A DNA stretch of 64,000 bases from Dipteris shenzhenensis (Eukaryota; Polypodiophyta; Polypodiopsida; Gleicheniales): assembly GCA_047967505.1 (NCBI GenBank), contig CM106539.1; one strand, written 5' to 3'. Shown piece after piece: positions 1-16,164 of the stretch. Each line of letters opens with the position of its first letter. The stretch's first letter is position 1. The notes under the pieces were generated by a model, which saw only the letters and a list, made by a program, of their open reading frames with translations, made no database searches and had not been told where the DNA came from. The translations under genes were made by a program, and so were the position numbers.

Positions 1-1499
1 CTTCAAAAGAGGGGTTGAGAAAGGAAGTCAAGATCCTACTATAAAATATGATTTATTTTGGTGTACACATTCCTCTCCCTTTAGGTAGTTTGCCTTGTGG
101 ACTTCTAGCTTGTATTAAGGGAAATGAAGGGATTTCTCCCTCCATTTTTGTTTTTGAGTACTAGAGTTGACGACCATTGCTCCAAAAAATTTCTATCTGA
201 GGGGTAGAATCTGGGTGGCAAGATGATGCAAGCACTAAAGAGTTGAGAGGATCGAGTTAACAAGGCCACCCAATATGGGGAATCGAGTATAGCTTGGTGC
301 CACAAAGATGATTAGAAGCTCAGTATGAATGAGATTATAGAGATGAGCCCCAACAAATAGTTGCTCCTTTTGTGGACAAGGTGGAGAAGTTGCTACTTGG
401 GTGGAGAAGTCCCATCTCGAGATGATGACCTACCAGGGTGGTGAAACAACCCCTCACACTTCGCACTCCTGGTGGATAGACTTTTTGGAACAAAAAGACA
501 AAGACACAAACCCTTTCACTGAAAGTACTCCTTGCTATATTGCAAGTTAATTGTTTGGCTACACTTAATCCCAATGTTTTTCCTCATGCTCAATAGGATG
601 GCCTCCTCCCATGTAAACATAACTTCATCAATTGGCTGGTCTTCGAATGATTGTGATTCAGCCTCAAGTTGTGTAATAGTCTACTCATCATCCTCCATTT
701 TATCTTTAGCATTAGCCTTAGTGATAGGCTTTGTAGACTCATTAGGTAGCACATCTGTTCAACTATTGCTGCCTCAGCCAAAATTTGCACATTAGGGTTA
801 AAAAACTATGTTTTGAAATTAGAAAACAAATCAGATTGGTCAATGGATTGTTAATGCCTAAGGATGTTGTTCAGTTGGGCCTTCATCTTCTCCATCTATT
901 AGGCCTTCATCTTTTCAATCTATTGGTCTGTGATATCATATGCATAAGCAACTAATGCTAAGGCCTCATAGGGTCTCTCTGCAATCACCAACAAAAGCCT
1001 GTTCTTCAAATTGGCCCAAAGACTTTGCGAGTTCTCAATTAACTTGATTTTCAACTCATCAATTACAGTATTACAGTGTATGACATGAAAGTACTATCAA
1101 TTTCCTCAATCGTTTCCTTCGATGATTGTTCTACTCCCTCCGATGCTCTGATCCTTTCCTTGAGGATTGTATTCTTGATTTGCATGTTTGTGTTGTCTAC
1201 TAATAGCCTTTAGAGCTGCAATAAGAATTCAATATTCATTTTGTCCAACCATTTATTTCATGTGGGCATGCATTCTTTCTAAACTCTCACTTGAGCAAGC
1301 AATTTTGCCACATGCTTTTCTTTTGACTGTTTGTACTATTAATACTCCTTCCTCAGTTTTGCTAATTCTTGCTAGCAATCTACTAATTCCTTTTGCTACT
1401 ACTACTACATGTCCAGCTTCTGGTCAAGGATTCAGGGATTAGACACTCAATAAGAAAGAACAACATTTTATCATACCAGTCTGGAGGATCATCTATTCA
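1..1499 (-). other. Decayed region downstream of Ty3/gypsy RNase H; no integrase core seen
   Basis: Directly after the RNase H domain the minus-strand reading continues in broken frames. Around 1150-1500 there is a lysine- and glutamate-rich, coil-like stretch. I could not find an HHCC finger or a DDE integrase core here, so the integrase is deleted, lies beyond the window edge, or is too decayed to read. Bases 410-456 resemble the outer end of the candidate LTR at 19.1 kb, so the 3' LTR could begin near 460, but the likeness stops after about 45 bases. Confidence 0.35.
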
Positions 1500-1529
1500 G
1501 ATCATGAATATTCTTGCATTAGGCATGTC

Positions 1530-1990
1530 GTTCATCGGGTACTCCTATTAGATCTTCTCTTGATGTCAATCTGCTCAAGTAATCTTCAATAGCATGCTAC
1601 TTTCCAGGTCCATGCACAATTGAATAATCAAATTCCTATAGCAAAAGCATCCATCTTGCAAGTCTTCTAGTCAGTTGAGGTTTATTCACCAAATATATTA
1701 TTGCTTGATGGTCCACATGAAAGATAAACTTGTTGCCAAGTAGATAGTGCCTAAACTTGTGTAATGCATATACCATTCCAAGTGCTTCACTTTCAGTGAC
1801 TGCATAATTCTTCTCATGTTTGGATAGAATCATACTTGCATAGTACATTGGTTTGAACCACTTTTCTTTCTTTTGGTACATCAATACTACACCAACAGCC
1901 ATATCTGATGCATCGACAAAAATCAAATGGTAATGTCCAATCATGTGCCTGTAGTATGGGTGCTATGACCAACATCCTTTTCAAGGTATC
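1530..1990 (-). pseudogene. Ty3/gypsy RNase H domain (part of gag-pol)
   Basis: The minus strand encodes a retroelement RNase H: a VDAS box, then a VTESEALG segment with the conserved Glu, then HVDHQAI with the next Asp, spread over about 100 residues at 1636-1944. The reading continues towards 1530 with a YSIVHGPGK...DYLSRL-like connection segment that usually follows RNase H in Ty3 elements. Stops interrupt the connection, and the join to the RT end at 1990-2062 changes frame. It belongs to the same element as the RT and protease at higher coordinates. This domain acts in degrading the RNA strand during reverse transcription. Certain as a Ty3 relic, clearly non-coding today. Confidence 0.85.
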
Positions 1991-3021
1991 AAAGGCATCT
2001 TGTTGCTCTTTTCCCCATACAATTGCTATGACTCCCTTGTCAGCTTGGTGAGTGGAAAGCATACCTCAGATAAATACCTCATAAACTTATAATGCCATTT
2101 GATTTGACCAAAAAATCTTTGCAATTGTTTGGTAGTCTTTGGAGGGTTTACCTTTTGTATCACTGAGATTTTCTTGGGATCAATTTCCATCCCTTCTTTT
2201 GAAATGATATGTCCCAACAGCAAATGTACATTTAGCAGGGTTGAAGGCTGAGCCTAGCCATTCTACATTTTTCAAAGCATAGTCTGAGCTGGTCAAGGTG
2301 CTCATGTTTTTTTCTAAAAATTGAAAAATTATTCAAAAATACTCTCATCAAAGTTGTTAAGTATTCTACAAATACCTTCTGGATGTACTTTTGGAAAGTT
2401 GGTGGTGTGCATTCTTGAGTCCAAATGTCATTACATTATATGCAAAGACTCCCACTCGATCATAAATGTTGTTTTGTCCTTGTCTTCAGGGCCATTCTAA
2501 TCTGATTATAGCCACTGCATGCATCTAGAAAATTGTAGATTTCATGGCCTCCAACAACATCTAGGACTGAGTTACAAAAAGGTAGTGGGAATGGATTAGT
2601 AAGTGTGGCAGCATTCAACTTTCTATACTCCACACATATTCTCTTTTTTGGAAGAATGACAATTGGTGACAACCATGACACATGATCCAATGGATATATG
2701 AATCCAACTTTGAGCAATTTATCCAGCTCCTCTTTTACTTGTATGGCAGAATTGGGGTTGCATCATTTTGTACCTTTGTTGGATCATTGGAGTTGCATCC
2801 TTCTTCAGGTTGATTCTATGTTGGTAGAATGTAGGATCTACCCCTTTCATATCTGTATAATGCCATGCAAACACATCTTTGAATTCAATCAACAATTGTC
2901 TAAGGTGTTCTTTGAATGGCTCTTGAAGCCCAGTGCTTACAAGCAATGTTTTTGGGTCATTAGGTACTCCAAGATTCATCTCCTCTAGATCATCCTCTTT
3001 TACTCTTACACTTCTTTTCAT
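1990..3021 (-). pseudogene. Ty3/gypsy reverse transcriptase, catalytic Asp pair mutated
   Basis: Reading the minus strand from 3021 down gives the RT in order. A leader with FKEHLRQLLIEFKDVFAW comes first, then the fingers/palm at 2460-2717 (GFIYPLDHVSWLSPIVILPKK-like, then the CVEYRKLN box and a LDACSGYNQI motif). The thumb/connection follows at 2026-2223 (LLGHIISKEG, then the QLQRFFGQIKW box). The YxDD-type catalytic box reads FLNNFS, with the two Asn codons at 2328-2333, where active relatives carry Asp-Asp. Several frame changes occur between 2223 and 2460. The assignment is firm. The mutated active site and the frameshifts make this a dead copy. Confidence 0.9.
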
Positions 3022-3331
3022 ATGTTCTTCAAACTATTGTTCTACCTCAATAATGGCCTGCCCACATGTTTTGTGATTTTCATCCAATGGATCATCCTCA
3101 CTATCTAACTCATTGTATCATCATCCTTTGTTTTGACAGAATTTGTATTCTGTGTGCCTGTGAAGTTTCCACAGTCGGATCGGTATTTTGTGGTTTTCTT
3201 TCTTCATTGATCTATTGCTTCACAATGCTTTTCACATCCACCTCAAATAGAGGTACAACTAATGGGTTCCTTCTTAGGAACATTTCCTTTTCATCTTCCT
3301 CTAGTTTAGCCACCATGTTGACTCCTTTTGC

Positions 3332-4202
3332 CTACAATGGTTGCATATTTCTAGGGAAACTCTTCTTTGTTATCAGGGAGATCTTGAACTTTTTCTTACC
3401 CTTTCTTATTATAATCCTCTCAGCTCCCCAATCTTGCTTCACATTTGTAGTTTTGAGCCAAGGTCTGCCTAGTACCATGGAGTAGGAGCTGTTTCTTTCC
3501 TCCATCCAGAGTACAACAAATATCACAATGAAACTTAATCCCCATATGCTAATTTCTTGGCCACTAAGAATTCCAAGTGGTTATATCCTTCTCTGTGATC
3601 CATTCTTACCTGAAAGGGATCCGGAGCTAGTTCATTATAGTAGAATTTCTTGAACAATTCTTCAGACAATATGTTTACCCCAGATCCTCCATCAATAAGT
3701 ACATCAAGGATTCTTTGTCTCTTGTATTCCACATCAATTGTGGGTACTTTATAATCCACTTCTTCCATAGTTGAGGTGTAGATTTTTGCAACTTCGTCTT
3801 CATCCTTCTTGAGCATTTCTTTTGGTGCCTTAGGTAGGTTGTCTTATTGTAAGCCTTGAAACAATTGTTCTTTGAATGTAGGTACTAGATTCAGTAGTTG
3901 ATACAAGGTAATTTGTACTTTTGAGTGTAATAGTTCTTTGAAGAAAGCATCAATCCAACCATGACCTTTTACCTTGTGAGCATTGTCTTTTTTCAAGACC
4001 ATAGTGTTGTCATGCATGTCAGACATATCCTCTTGCAAACCCTATACTGGTTGTCTAGAGTGGTTGTTTTTCCTTTGACCTTGTCACTGCCATTGCATGG
4101 ACATCCTTTTAAGCTCAATTATCTCATCCTTCTTCTTGCCTGTTGTGCAATCACATTCCACTTCAGGGAATAATTTGCTTTGTTTGGTTGTATGGACTAT
4201 TT
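3332..4202 (-). pseudogene. Ty3/gypsy aspartic protease and flanking gag-pol linker
   Basis: The minus strand at 3535-3816 encodes LIDGGSGVNILSEELF, the active-site loop of a retroelement aspartic protease in its DGGSG form, which is common in one plant Ty3 lineage. Downstream, 3332-3526 carries a SSYSMVLGRPWLK-type segment, the usual end of the protease. Upstream, 3844-4038 is a linker without recognisable domains. The frame runs up to 4202, where an 11.95-kb insertion interrupts it. After removing the insertion and one target copy, the reading phase agrees with that of the gag zinc knuckle at 16.3 kb, so both belonged to one polyprotein. Single-base frame changes and stops remain. Confidence 0.85.
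4194..4202 (+). repeat. 9-bp target-site duplication, left copy (GGACTATTT)
   Basis: GGACTATTT directly precedes the insertion and recurs exactly at 16156-16164 just after it. The neighbouring bases differ (T versus C before, G versus T after), so the duplication is exactly 9 bp, the usual size for Mutator-like elements. Confidence 0.85.
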
Positions 4203-4255
4203 GAGGATTACCAAAAAGTGAGCAGAGAAAAGCGAGCAGCCCCAAATAAGCGAGC
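4203..4255 (+). repeat. Left terminal inverted repeat of the MULE-like element
   Basis: 53 bases with three AGCGAGC-type motifs. They pair with 16103-16155 in reverse complement at 39 of 53 positions. A further AAGCGAGCGAG motif lies just inside, near 4274. Confidence 0.8.
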
Positions 4256-4369
4256 AAGATTAAATAGGTTTCAAGCGAGCGAGAACCTCATCCAGCATCT
4301 TATTCCCCTCAATATCATTGGAACAATTGATGTGATCATAAGCAAATTAAACATATTCCAACAATGAAC

Positions 4370-5950
4370 GCATGCCTAAAAATCACAATTAACTTCTCTT
4401 TCATCCCCATACTATCAATTTGAGTCGTTGTGGAGAGGTAGAGACATAACAATACATAAAATTTGCGATAAAAAAAGCAAACACTACTCAGATTAAACAT
4501 CCACGATAGATCACAAGGTAGAATATATGACTGAAAATATGTAAACATGATCATGTGCTACATATACATATCATGTCTTTTATGCTTGCAGAAGATCATC
4601 CATACATTCGATCCAAAAACATGGATTTTATGTCAAAAGAAAAAAAACACATTTTCATCATAAGGATTAATTTTGCTTAGTGAAAATACCTATGTAATCT
4701 GGACAATACCATGCTTTAAAAAACTTAGGGAGCCAAAAAAGGATTTTAGCCCTCCATACTTCTATTATGACCAATGTCTGAATGATAGTTCTATCGGAAC
4801 TAGAAATGAATGCATCTAACCAGTATGTTGAGTGCTCATCCAGTATTTTGTAGACTATTATGTTAAACTCAATACGTGACCATAAACTCAAGCATAAGAG
4901 GAGCATGATTCAAGTGAAATAATTAGCCGACACTCTGTAACTAGTATCCTGCTGCATCTAACAAAAAATATGCACCAGGCGTTAACAAGCTTCTATTTCC
5001 ACCCCTATAAGCAAACTCGTATCCTGTAGTATGAAAAACTTTAAGGAAAACATTGCACTTAATGCATCAATTAAGCCAGTGACTACTCATGATGCACAAT
5101 CGAACAATCATCAAGGAAAGTCTAGTCAAGCAAGTTGAAGCAAAAAACCAAATATCTATTTGGATCTATGCCATGGTGTATCTGCCAACCATGAGTAGCA
5201 AAAAAACCTATGAAAAAAGCAAAATAGGGATTATGCCACTCTACCATGATCACTTCCATGCTACAAATAAGGGAATACATAGTCGTTTTAGGGTACTTTT
5301 AGGGTTCATTCCCAACCACTAAAAAGAGAGCCAATGCTATCTATTTGTATTCATAAAATCTTTATGAACATTATCATGTTCAATATAAGGATAGGAGCCG
5401 GCTCAATGGGTAGTCTTAAACAAATATAAATACTATTCGAATTTTAACCTTATGCAAAAGCTTTTTTTTTAACACAAAGTAAAACTTGATTATACATATA
5501 GATGGGAATCAGGTCACCATTGTAAGTATGTATTTAGTAATTAAGTTGAAAATATTCCCTTAGAAAAATAGCTCAATCAACATAGTACCCATATTATATA
5601 TCCAAAATTTATAAGATCTCATTCATACCATTAGATTGTTTTCATCACTTGTCATGAGTACTAACCTCAATTGGCATTATGTATTTGGGTCAAAATAGTT
5701 TTTAGTATAGGATATAATGGAGCAATACATTTATGTAATATCTAGTGATCATAGTTTCTAATATAGGATAAAATGGAGCATACAGTAATCTTGTCATTAA
5801 AAAATGATAATATACCTTCCTTGACCATATACAAGTATCATGCATTCATAAAAAAAGTTAGTCATAAACTGCAATATAATGTGCCCATAATGCATGTACA
5901 TTAAATCTTCACATGTTAGAATGTGAGAAAGGGAATAATTTAACTATGAA
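4370..5950. other. Unassigned AT-rich interior of the MULE-like element
   Basis: Only short ORFs without recognisable motifs occur here. I see no repeat, transposase piece or RNA gene in this stretch. Confidence 0.5.
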
Positions 5951-5979
5951 ATCAGGGATCAATGTAGGAAATGGTCTTC

Positions 5980-6166
5980 TATGCACACATATATGCTAAG
6001 GGTCCATCTAATACAATATTGGAAATTGATGTGAGTATAAGTGTATGCATCCATCGGTGATGTATATGAGTGTATGCACACATATATGCTAAGGGTCCAT
6101 CTAATACAATATTGGAAATTGATGTGAGTATAAGTGTATGCATCCATCGGTGATGTATATGAGTGT
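5980..6166 (+). repeat. Tandem duplication, unit about 94 bp, two copies
   Basis: The block running from TATGCACACATATATGC through the CATCCATCGGTGATGTATA segment occurs at about 5979-6072 and again at about 6073-6166, nearly identical. A 192-residue minus-strand ORF across it is just a translation of the duplication and has no protein-like features. Confidence 0.85.
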
Positions 6167-6700
6167 ATGCATCCATTTGTGATGTATATTGTTGTACTAA
6201 TCCATGGTGCTTTACTGCTTGGGTTGTTTGTAGCGCAATTAATCACAACAATGTTGTATTTTTTAAAAGAAAAATGCCATAAAAATTTCATGCTACAAAA
6301 CACACAAAAAAAAATGGCATTTGTAGCATTAATCCAAGCATTTCCTACAAGCAATCTCCATCCCTCCCTTTCTTGCTTACTCTTTTGGCCACCTCCACCC
6401 TCTTGTTGCCCTTCAAGACTGCCTCTTGCCTCCTCGCCTCCTTGCTTCCTCACCTCCTCACCTCCTTGCTTCTTTGCCTTCTCACCTCCTTGCATCATGC
6501 TTGTTGCTGGCAATTCCAAGGCTGTCCCTCCCCTCATTCACCAGCTCCTCTACTCCTCACGTCATCCTTCTCCTCATTTTGGTGTCTCCAATGAATAGCT
6601 TGGGGGTCTTGTTTTTGGAGGGGGGAAGCATAAGAATGGCAACACCTTAATGCGCTCTCATTTTTCGTGCTTTTGCCACCCAAAAACAAGACCTGCAAAT

Positions 6701-6803
6701 CCCTTGCTTAAGCTTCAATGAGCCTCTTGATTTTGGGCATGTTAAGCCATCTTTGACCATCATACCCCCAAAATCAAGAGGCTCATTCAAGCTTAAGCAA
6801 GGG
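6701..6803. repeat. Foldback: 37-bp inverted repeat with short loop
   Basis: Arm 6701-6737 and arm 6767-6803 are reverse complements at 36 of 37 positions, separated by about 29 bases. The arms contain GCTTAAGCTT and CCTCTTGATTTTGGG. The CTTGATTTTGGG motif is shared with every unit of the satellite array that follows. Confidence 0.85.
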
Positions 6804-7328
6804 CATTTCAGTCCAGTAAATGAAATCAATCAGATTAGGAATTGGCAAACTCAATTTGGGAATGGTCAAAAATACTTTGCCTTTGAATAATGCCTTGGAT
6901 CATGGGATGGGGTCCCATGAACTTGCTACCTGTGATGACGAATGGTTCTACCCTCGACTAAAGGTGATGTGTGTAGTAGTAAAAGGATAGCCCTCATGGA
7001 ATCTCTAAGGGGTCTTGATTTTGGCCATGATTTGCACATTCTAGCACTTGAGCCATACATCAATTTCCAACACTTGAGGCATATAGTGGCTTTGCCGACG
7101 CAACGTTTCCAGCTGCAATCCAAGCATCAAGCAATCTCATATTCTGTATCCAGAGACATCATGAGGGGTAGAGCCTCTTTTTGGTAGTCTCACTAGCAAT
7201 ATGTATTGAAAAAAAAATGTATTCAATTATTATATTCTTCCTTGCTATATGAATGCTCTTAATGCATCCAAATTGTAGAACTACTTCAATACTACTTCTT
7301 AGTTATATTGTATAATAACCTCCATATG

Positions 7329-7436
7329 TATGCTCGTGAGACAACAAAAAGAGACCTGGCAACCCAAAAATGATAGCGCATCGATGCGCTGCCATTTTTG
7401 GGCTACCAAGCCTCTTTTTTAATGTCTCCTGAACAT
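7329..7436. repeat. Foldback centred on GCGCATCGATGCGC
   Basis: A perfect 14-bp palindrome at 7376-7389 is extended outward by imperfect complementary arms (ACCCAAAAATG / CATTTTTGGGCT and beyond) over about 50 bases each side. The right flank carries the AACAAGCACTTGTGTT block that recurs in each satellite unit, so this looks like a relative of, or the precursor edge to, the array. Confidence 0.75.
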
Positions 7437-7467
7437 AAGAACAAGCACTTGTGTTCCTTACCTTTCT

Positions 7468-12330
<4,863 letters not shown>

Positions 12331-12479
12331 TTTACTAGATGGGGAAAATAGGCCCCACTCCGATTTTTGTGGAGAGACACAACTAGACAAATAGAGCAAG
12401 TCCCAAGGGGTTGCTAGGGACACCCCCCCGCAAACGGAGATGCCCGGTATGCAACTTTAGCACCAATTTTGGGATGTAA

Positions 12480-12935
12480 GCTGCATAGTCATGTCGAAAA
12501 AAAGTTGTCAATTCTTGCATTAAATGTAGGGTGGTGAATATATCCTATTCTGTCATGGGGCCAGAGAAGACGGAGGCAAAAAATCGAACCTCCAAAAAGA
12601 CTTCTTTTACCGGTCTATGGGGACCGGCTCTTACTAGTGTTGAGAGTGGACAAGACAGCTACCGTTGGTGTGATATGGGAATCTCCCAGTCTGCAATTTT
12701 AGCACCAAGTTTGAAATGTAAACTACATAGTCAAGTCCAAAAAAGTTGTGTCAATTCTTGCATTAAATGTAGGGTGATGAATATATCCTATTTTATCATG
12801 GGGCCTGCAGAAGACGGAGGGAAAAAATTGAACCTCCAAAAAGACTTCTTTTACTAGTCTATGGGGCCTAGCTCTTACTAGCATTGAGAGTGGACAAGAT
12901 AGCTACCGCTGGTGTGATATGGGAATCTCCAAGTC
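12480..12935 (+). repeat. Tandem duplication, unit about 240 bp, two copies
   Basis: A block containing ATGTAGGGTGRTGAATATATCC, a CATGGGGCC segment and GACTTCTTTTAC is found near 12480-12700 and again near 12718-12935, with scattered substitutions. Nothing in it looks protein-coding. Confidence 0.8.
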
Positions 12936-12939
12936 TCAA

Positions 12940-14925
12940 GTTTTGGGGTACATGAAATTAGATCATGCTAACGGTAACTCTAAGAGGTTCCAAAGGCAGG
13001 CAACATTCTTCATCATAGCTAACTCAAATGCAAGGCAGTGAAAATGCCAGGAGAGTTGCTAGGTAGCATTGATTTTGGAAGGGATATGATGATACTTTGT
13101 TGTGTTATGTAGGATATTAATTTTCATTAAATTTGGGACATGTTAGATATAACTTAATAAAATCCTAACTCATGAAATTAATACATTACAAGTTCAAGCA
13201 TAGATAATAGTCGTGAAGTTAATGCATTAAATATTCAAGCCTAAAGAAGAATTAATCAAGACCTAATGCACCGTATCAGAGACTTTGGCCTTACCCTCAT
13301 TCCATAGACTTGCCAACATAAGGCCAAAATTTTCATTCTTAAGAATATGTGGAAAGACCTTACATTTGGCCCACTTTTGGCGAAAAAATTTCATTCTAAA
13401 GAATAGGTGGAGTGAAATTGTGTTTGATAAATACAAATCAATGCTCAAGTTTGGACATAAATAAAGGTATCCTTTTGAAGATATTGGAACACATGAGAGA
13501 AATAATATTGAAGATACATGATTTAGACATACTATTAAAGACAAATGAACATATAATGGATGAAATCCTATTGATGATCCATGAATTTTCAATAGAACTG
13601 TTATTCAAAGATTTGATGGATTGAATGTAGCTTTAATACATTATCCCTTTTACAAGGGTGTTTGATTTTGAGGCTTGAAACATAAGAATGAATCTGTGTT
13701 GAAGCAAGGTTGAAGCCTAGTGGTTTGTTAAGGATATGTGAAACTTAAAGTAAAAGTACTTACAATGGAAGGGATTATATCAAGATCCTATTAAGGACAT
13801 GTGAACATATAGTAGAATAATTCTACATAAAATCAGTGGATCAAACTTAATGGCTCAAAAGCAAAAAAGGATGATGGTGCAACCTAGGGGCTACTCTACG
13901 GCACTATGGTAGCAATCTTTGTAGTTACTATCAAAGGTAGTGTAACTTTTTTGTCAAGGAAAGAGACGCGAACCACTCCACATGACCTAGATCTGTATGA
14001 CCTAGGTTGCACCGACTTGTTTCTTTCATGGATAAAAAGTGACCCTTAGGTGATGCTATAGCACTCCCTTTTTTGGTCCATTATTATAGCACAATTGGGG
14101 CCTTTTGACCTAATACTAGCTACCCATCAAATATTTGTTGTAGATGTTAGGGGTAATTACCAAACTACTAGTGGTAGTTTTATCACCACCATTAGTAATT
14201 TTATTTGAGTGTTCCTTAATGCTAGTTCTCCTACTACTACATACAATATTACCAATAGTAGTCCTAATCCCAATGATAGTACACATAATATTATTATGAC
14301 CATCCAACTTTAATCATCATTATATCTATGAATGCATATATATAGGTCTATCTATATCTATACCTATTTATTCCTCATCCAATATGTTTGCATTTATTTT
14401 TGGTGCTTTGCTTACTTTGAAACTAAAGATAATGTGATTTCATTATTGTTTGCATTCTTGTCAAACATGAGGAGCTAGAATGCATAAGAGTTGGGAGGCA
14501 CATTATAATTTCTGTGTGGATTTGAGCCATTGAATAGCCTATTGATTCTGATTGTTTTCTTTCTTATTAAATCCTTAATTTGGTTATTTCACACCGAATA
14601 TCACCATATCAATTCATATTTTTTTTGTTCTAGTAATGTCCTATCGCAACATAGTCTAGGGTTGATCATACAAGATAAATGACTGCTCACATTTAATATA
14701 TTTTTGAGAGTCAGAGGATAGTGGATGTAGACTACAAAATAATCACTTTGAATAAATTTGGCAAGATTCTTCTGATAGAAGGAATAATTTCTATTGCACT
14801 AACGATGAAAGAAAATTATCAAAAGGTTGATACAAGGCTCAAAATCACACTGGTGCTACTAGGCTTAATAGTCGTAGGCTAGTAGTAGTACTAAAGCATT
14901 TATAAGTAGTGTGCGTGCCTCTCCT
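12940..14925. other. Unassigned AT-rich DNA within the MULE-like element
   Basis: Two modest ORFs (minus 13263-13592, plus 13412-13624) overlap in opposite directions and match no family I recognise. No repeat structure stands out. Confidence 0.45.
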
Positions 14926-14929
14926 CATT

Positions 14930-15093
14930 AAAATTCATAGTCTTCAAAAATATATATTACATAAGTCAAAATATTCTAATTAGTTTTATCATCCTAATGT
15001 TGAAACTGACTTAAATTCATAGTCTTCAAAAAGGTATAATACATAAGTCAAAATATTCCAATTAGTTTTATTGTCCTCATGTTGAAACTGACT
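14930..15093 (+). repeat. Tandem duplication, unit about 80 bp, two copies
   Basis: AATTCATAGTCTTCAAAAA through TGTTGAAACTGACTT occurs at about 14930-15012 and again at about 15014-15093 with a handful of substitutions. Confidence 0.85.
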
Positions 15094-15146
15094 TTCTCTT
15101 CCTTCGTCTCCTATGAGCTTCAAACCTTTAATCCATTAATCTCTCA

Positions 15147-15535
15147 AATAGTAAGAATGGTCTTGTATTAAGAGGCGATGATATCTAAAGTGATCTACAA
15201 ATACTAAGAATGGTCTTATATTAAGAGATGATGATATCTCAAGTGTTATACAAACCGTAATAATGGTTTTGTATTAAAAGGTGATGATATCTCAAGTGTT
15301 CTACAAATAGTAAGAATGGTTTAAGTGTTCTACAAAAGTATTAGGTACCTCTTAGTGGCTAAAGGGAAGGAGTGATGATATCTCAAGTGTTCTACAAATA
15401 GTAAGAATGGTCTTGTATTAAGAGGTGATGATATCTCAAGTGTTCTACAAATAGTAATAATGGTTTTGTATTAGGAGGTGATGATATCTCAAGTGTTCTA
15501 TAAAACTATTATATACCTCTTAGTGGTTGAAGGGA
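15147..15535 (+). repeat. Minisatellite, unit about 52-56 bp with a higher-order variant
   Basis: The unit with AGTAAGAATGGTCTTGTAT, GGTGATGATATCTCAAG and TGTTCTACAAA repeats about six times. A variant containing TATTAGGTACCTCTTAGTGG interrupts it near 15340 and recurs near 15510, so part of the array was copied as a larger block. Confidence 0.85.
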
Positions 15536-16102
15536 AGGGGTTGGAAGTATGGGCAAAATCTCTAGGAACTACAGGATGGTTGCAAGAACAATTTTGAATG
15601 TCATAAATGACACTTGGGTTTTTCAACATATGGGTGAACTATTTTTAAACATTTTCTTTCATGGTTGATAACACTTTTAATAAGAAGAACCATTTTGAAT
15701 GTTATAAGTGTTAATGCAATCCCATGCTATGAAGTCTACAGATAGTTTTTTTTCCCCGCATATGGGTGAAGTGATGTTTACGTTACTAAGTTCAACATAT
15801 CAAGCAACACATTTGTTTTGATTATTGAAGGAGTTTGATAATAAGACCCATTTCAAATGCAAAAGATTTATTGTATCAATAATGGAATCCGCTTTGGAGT
15901 GGAAATTCGGTTTCTTTCAAACCCACATATTATTGTTGCATAATGTGAGTATGGCTCCAATTGAAAGTTAAGGTAGACTATAATTCGCAATATTGGTATA
16001 GTTACACATAGTAACATAAGTTTTATTTTCGAGAATCTTCCCAAATAGTGGTTTCCACAAAGCTATGTTGAGTACCTCGATAAGAAAATTGCAGAAAAGC
16101 TC

Positions 16103-16155
16103 GCTCGCTTTTTTGGGCCCGCTCGCTTTTCCTCGCTCGCTCTATCGACTACCTC
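16103..16155 (-). repeat. Right terminal inverted repeat of the MULE-like element
   Basis: Reverse-complement partner of 4203-4255 over 53 ungapped positions. It contains repeated GCTCGCTCGC motifs. Confidence 0.8.
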
Positions 16156-16164
16156 GGACTATTT
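16156..16164 (+). repeat. 9-bp target-site duplication, right copy (GGACTATTT)
   Basis: Exact copy of 4194-4202 directly after the right terminal repeat. Confidence 0.85.

Noticed and set aside
6373-6650. Overlapping plus-strand ORFs rich in Leu, Ser and Pro
   Set aside because: They come from a CCTCCTTGC-like pyrimidine-rich stretch that is open in several frames at once, a composition artefact.
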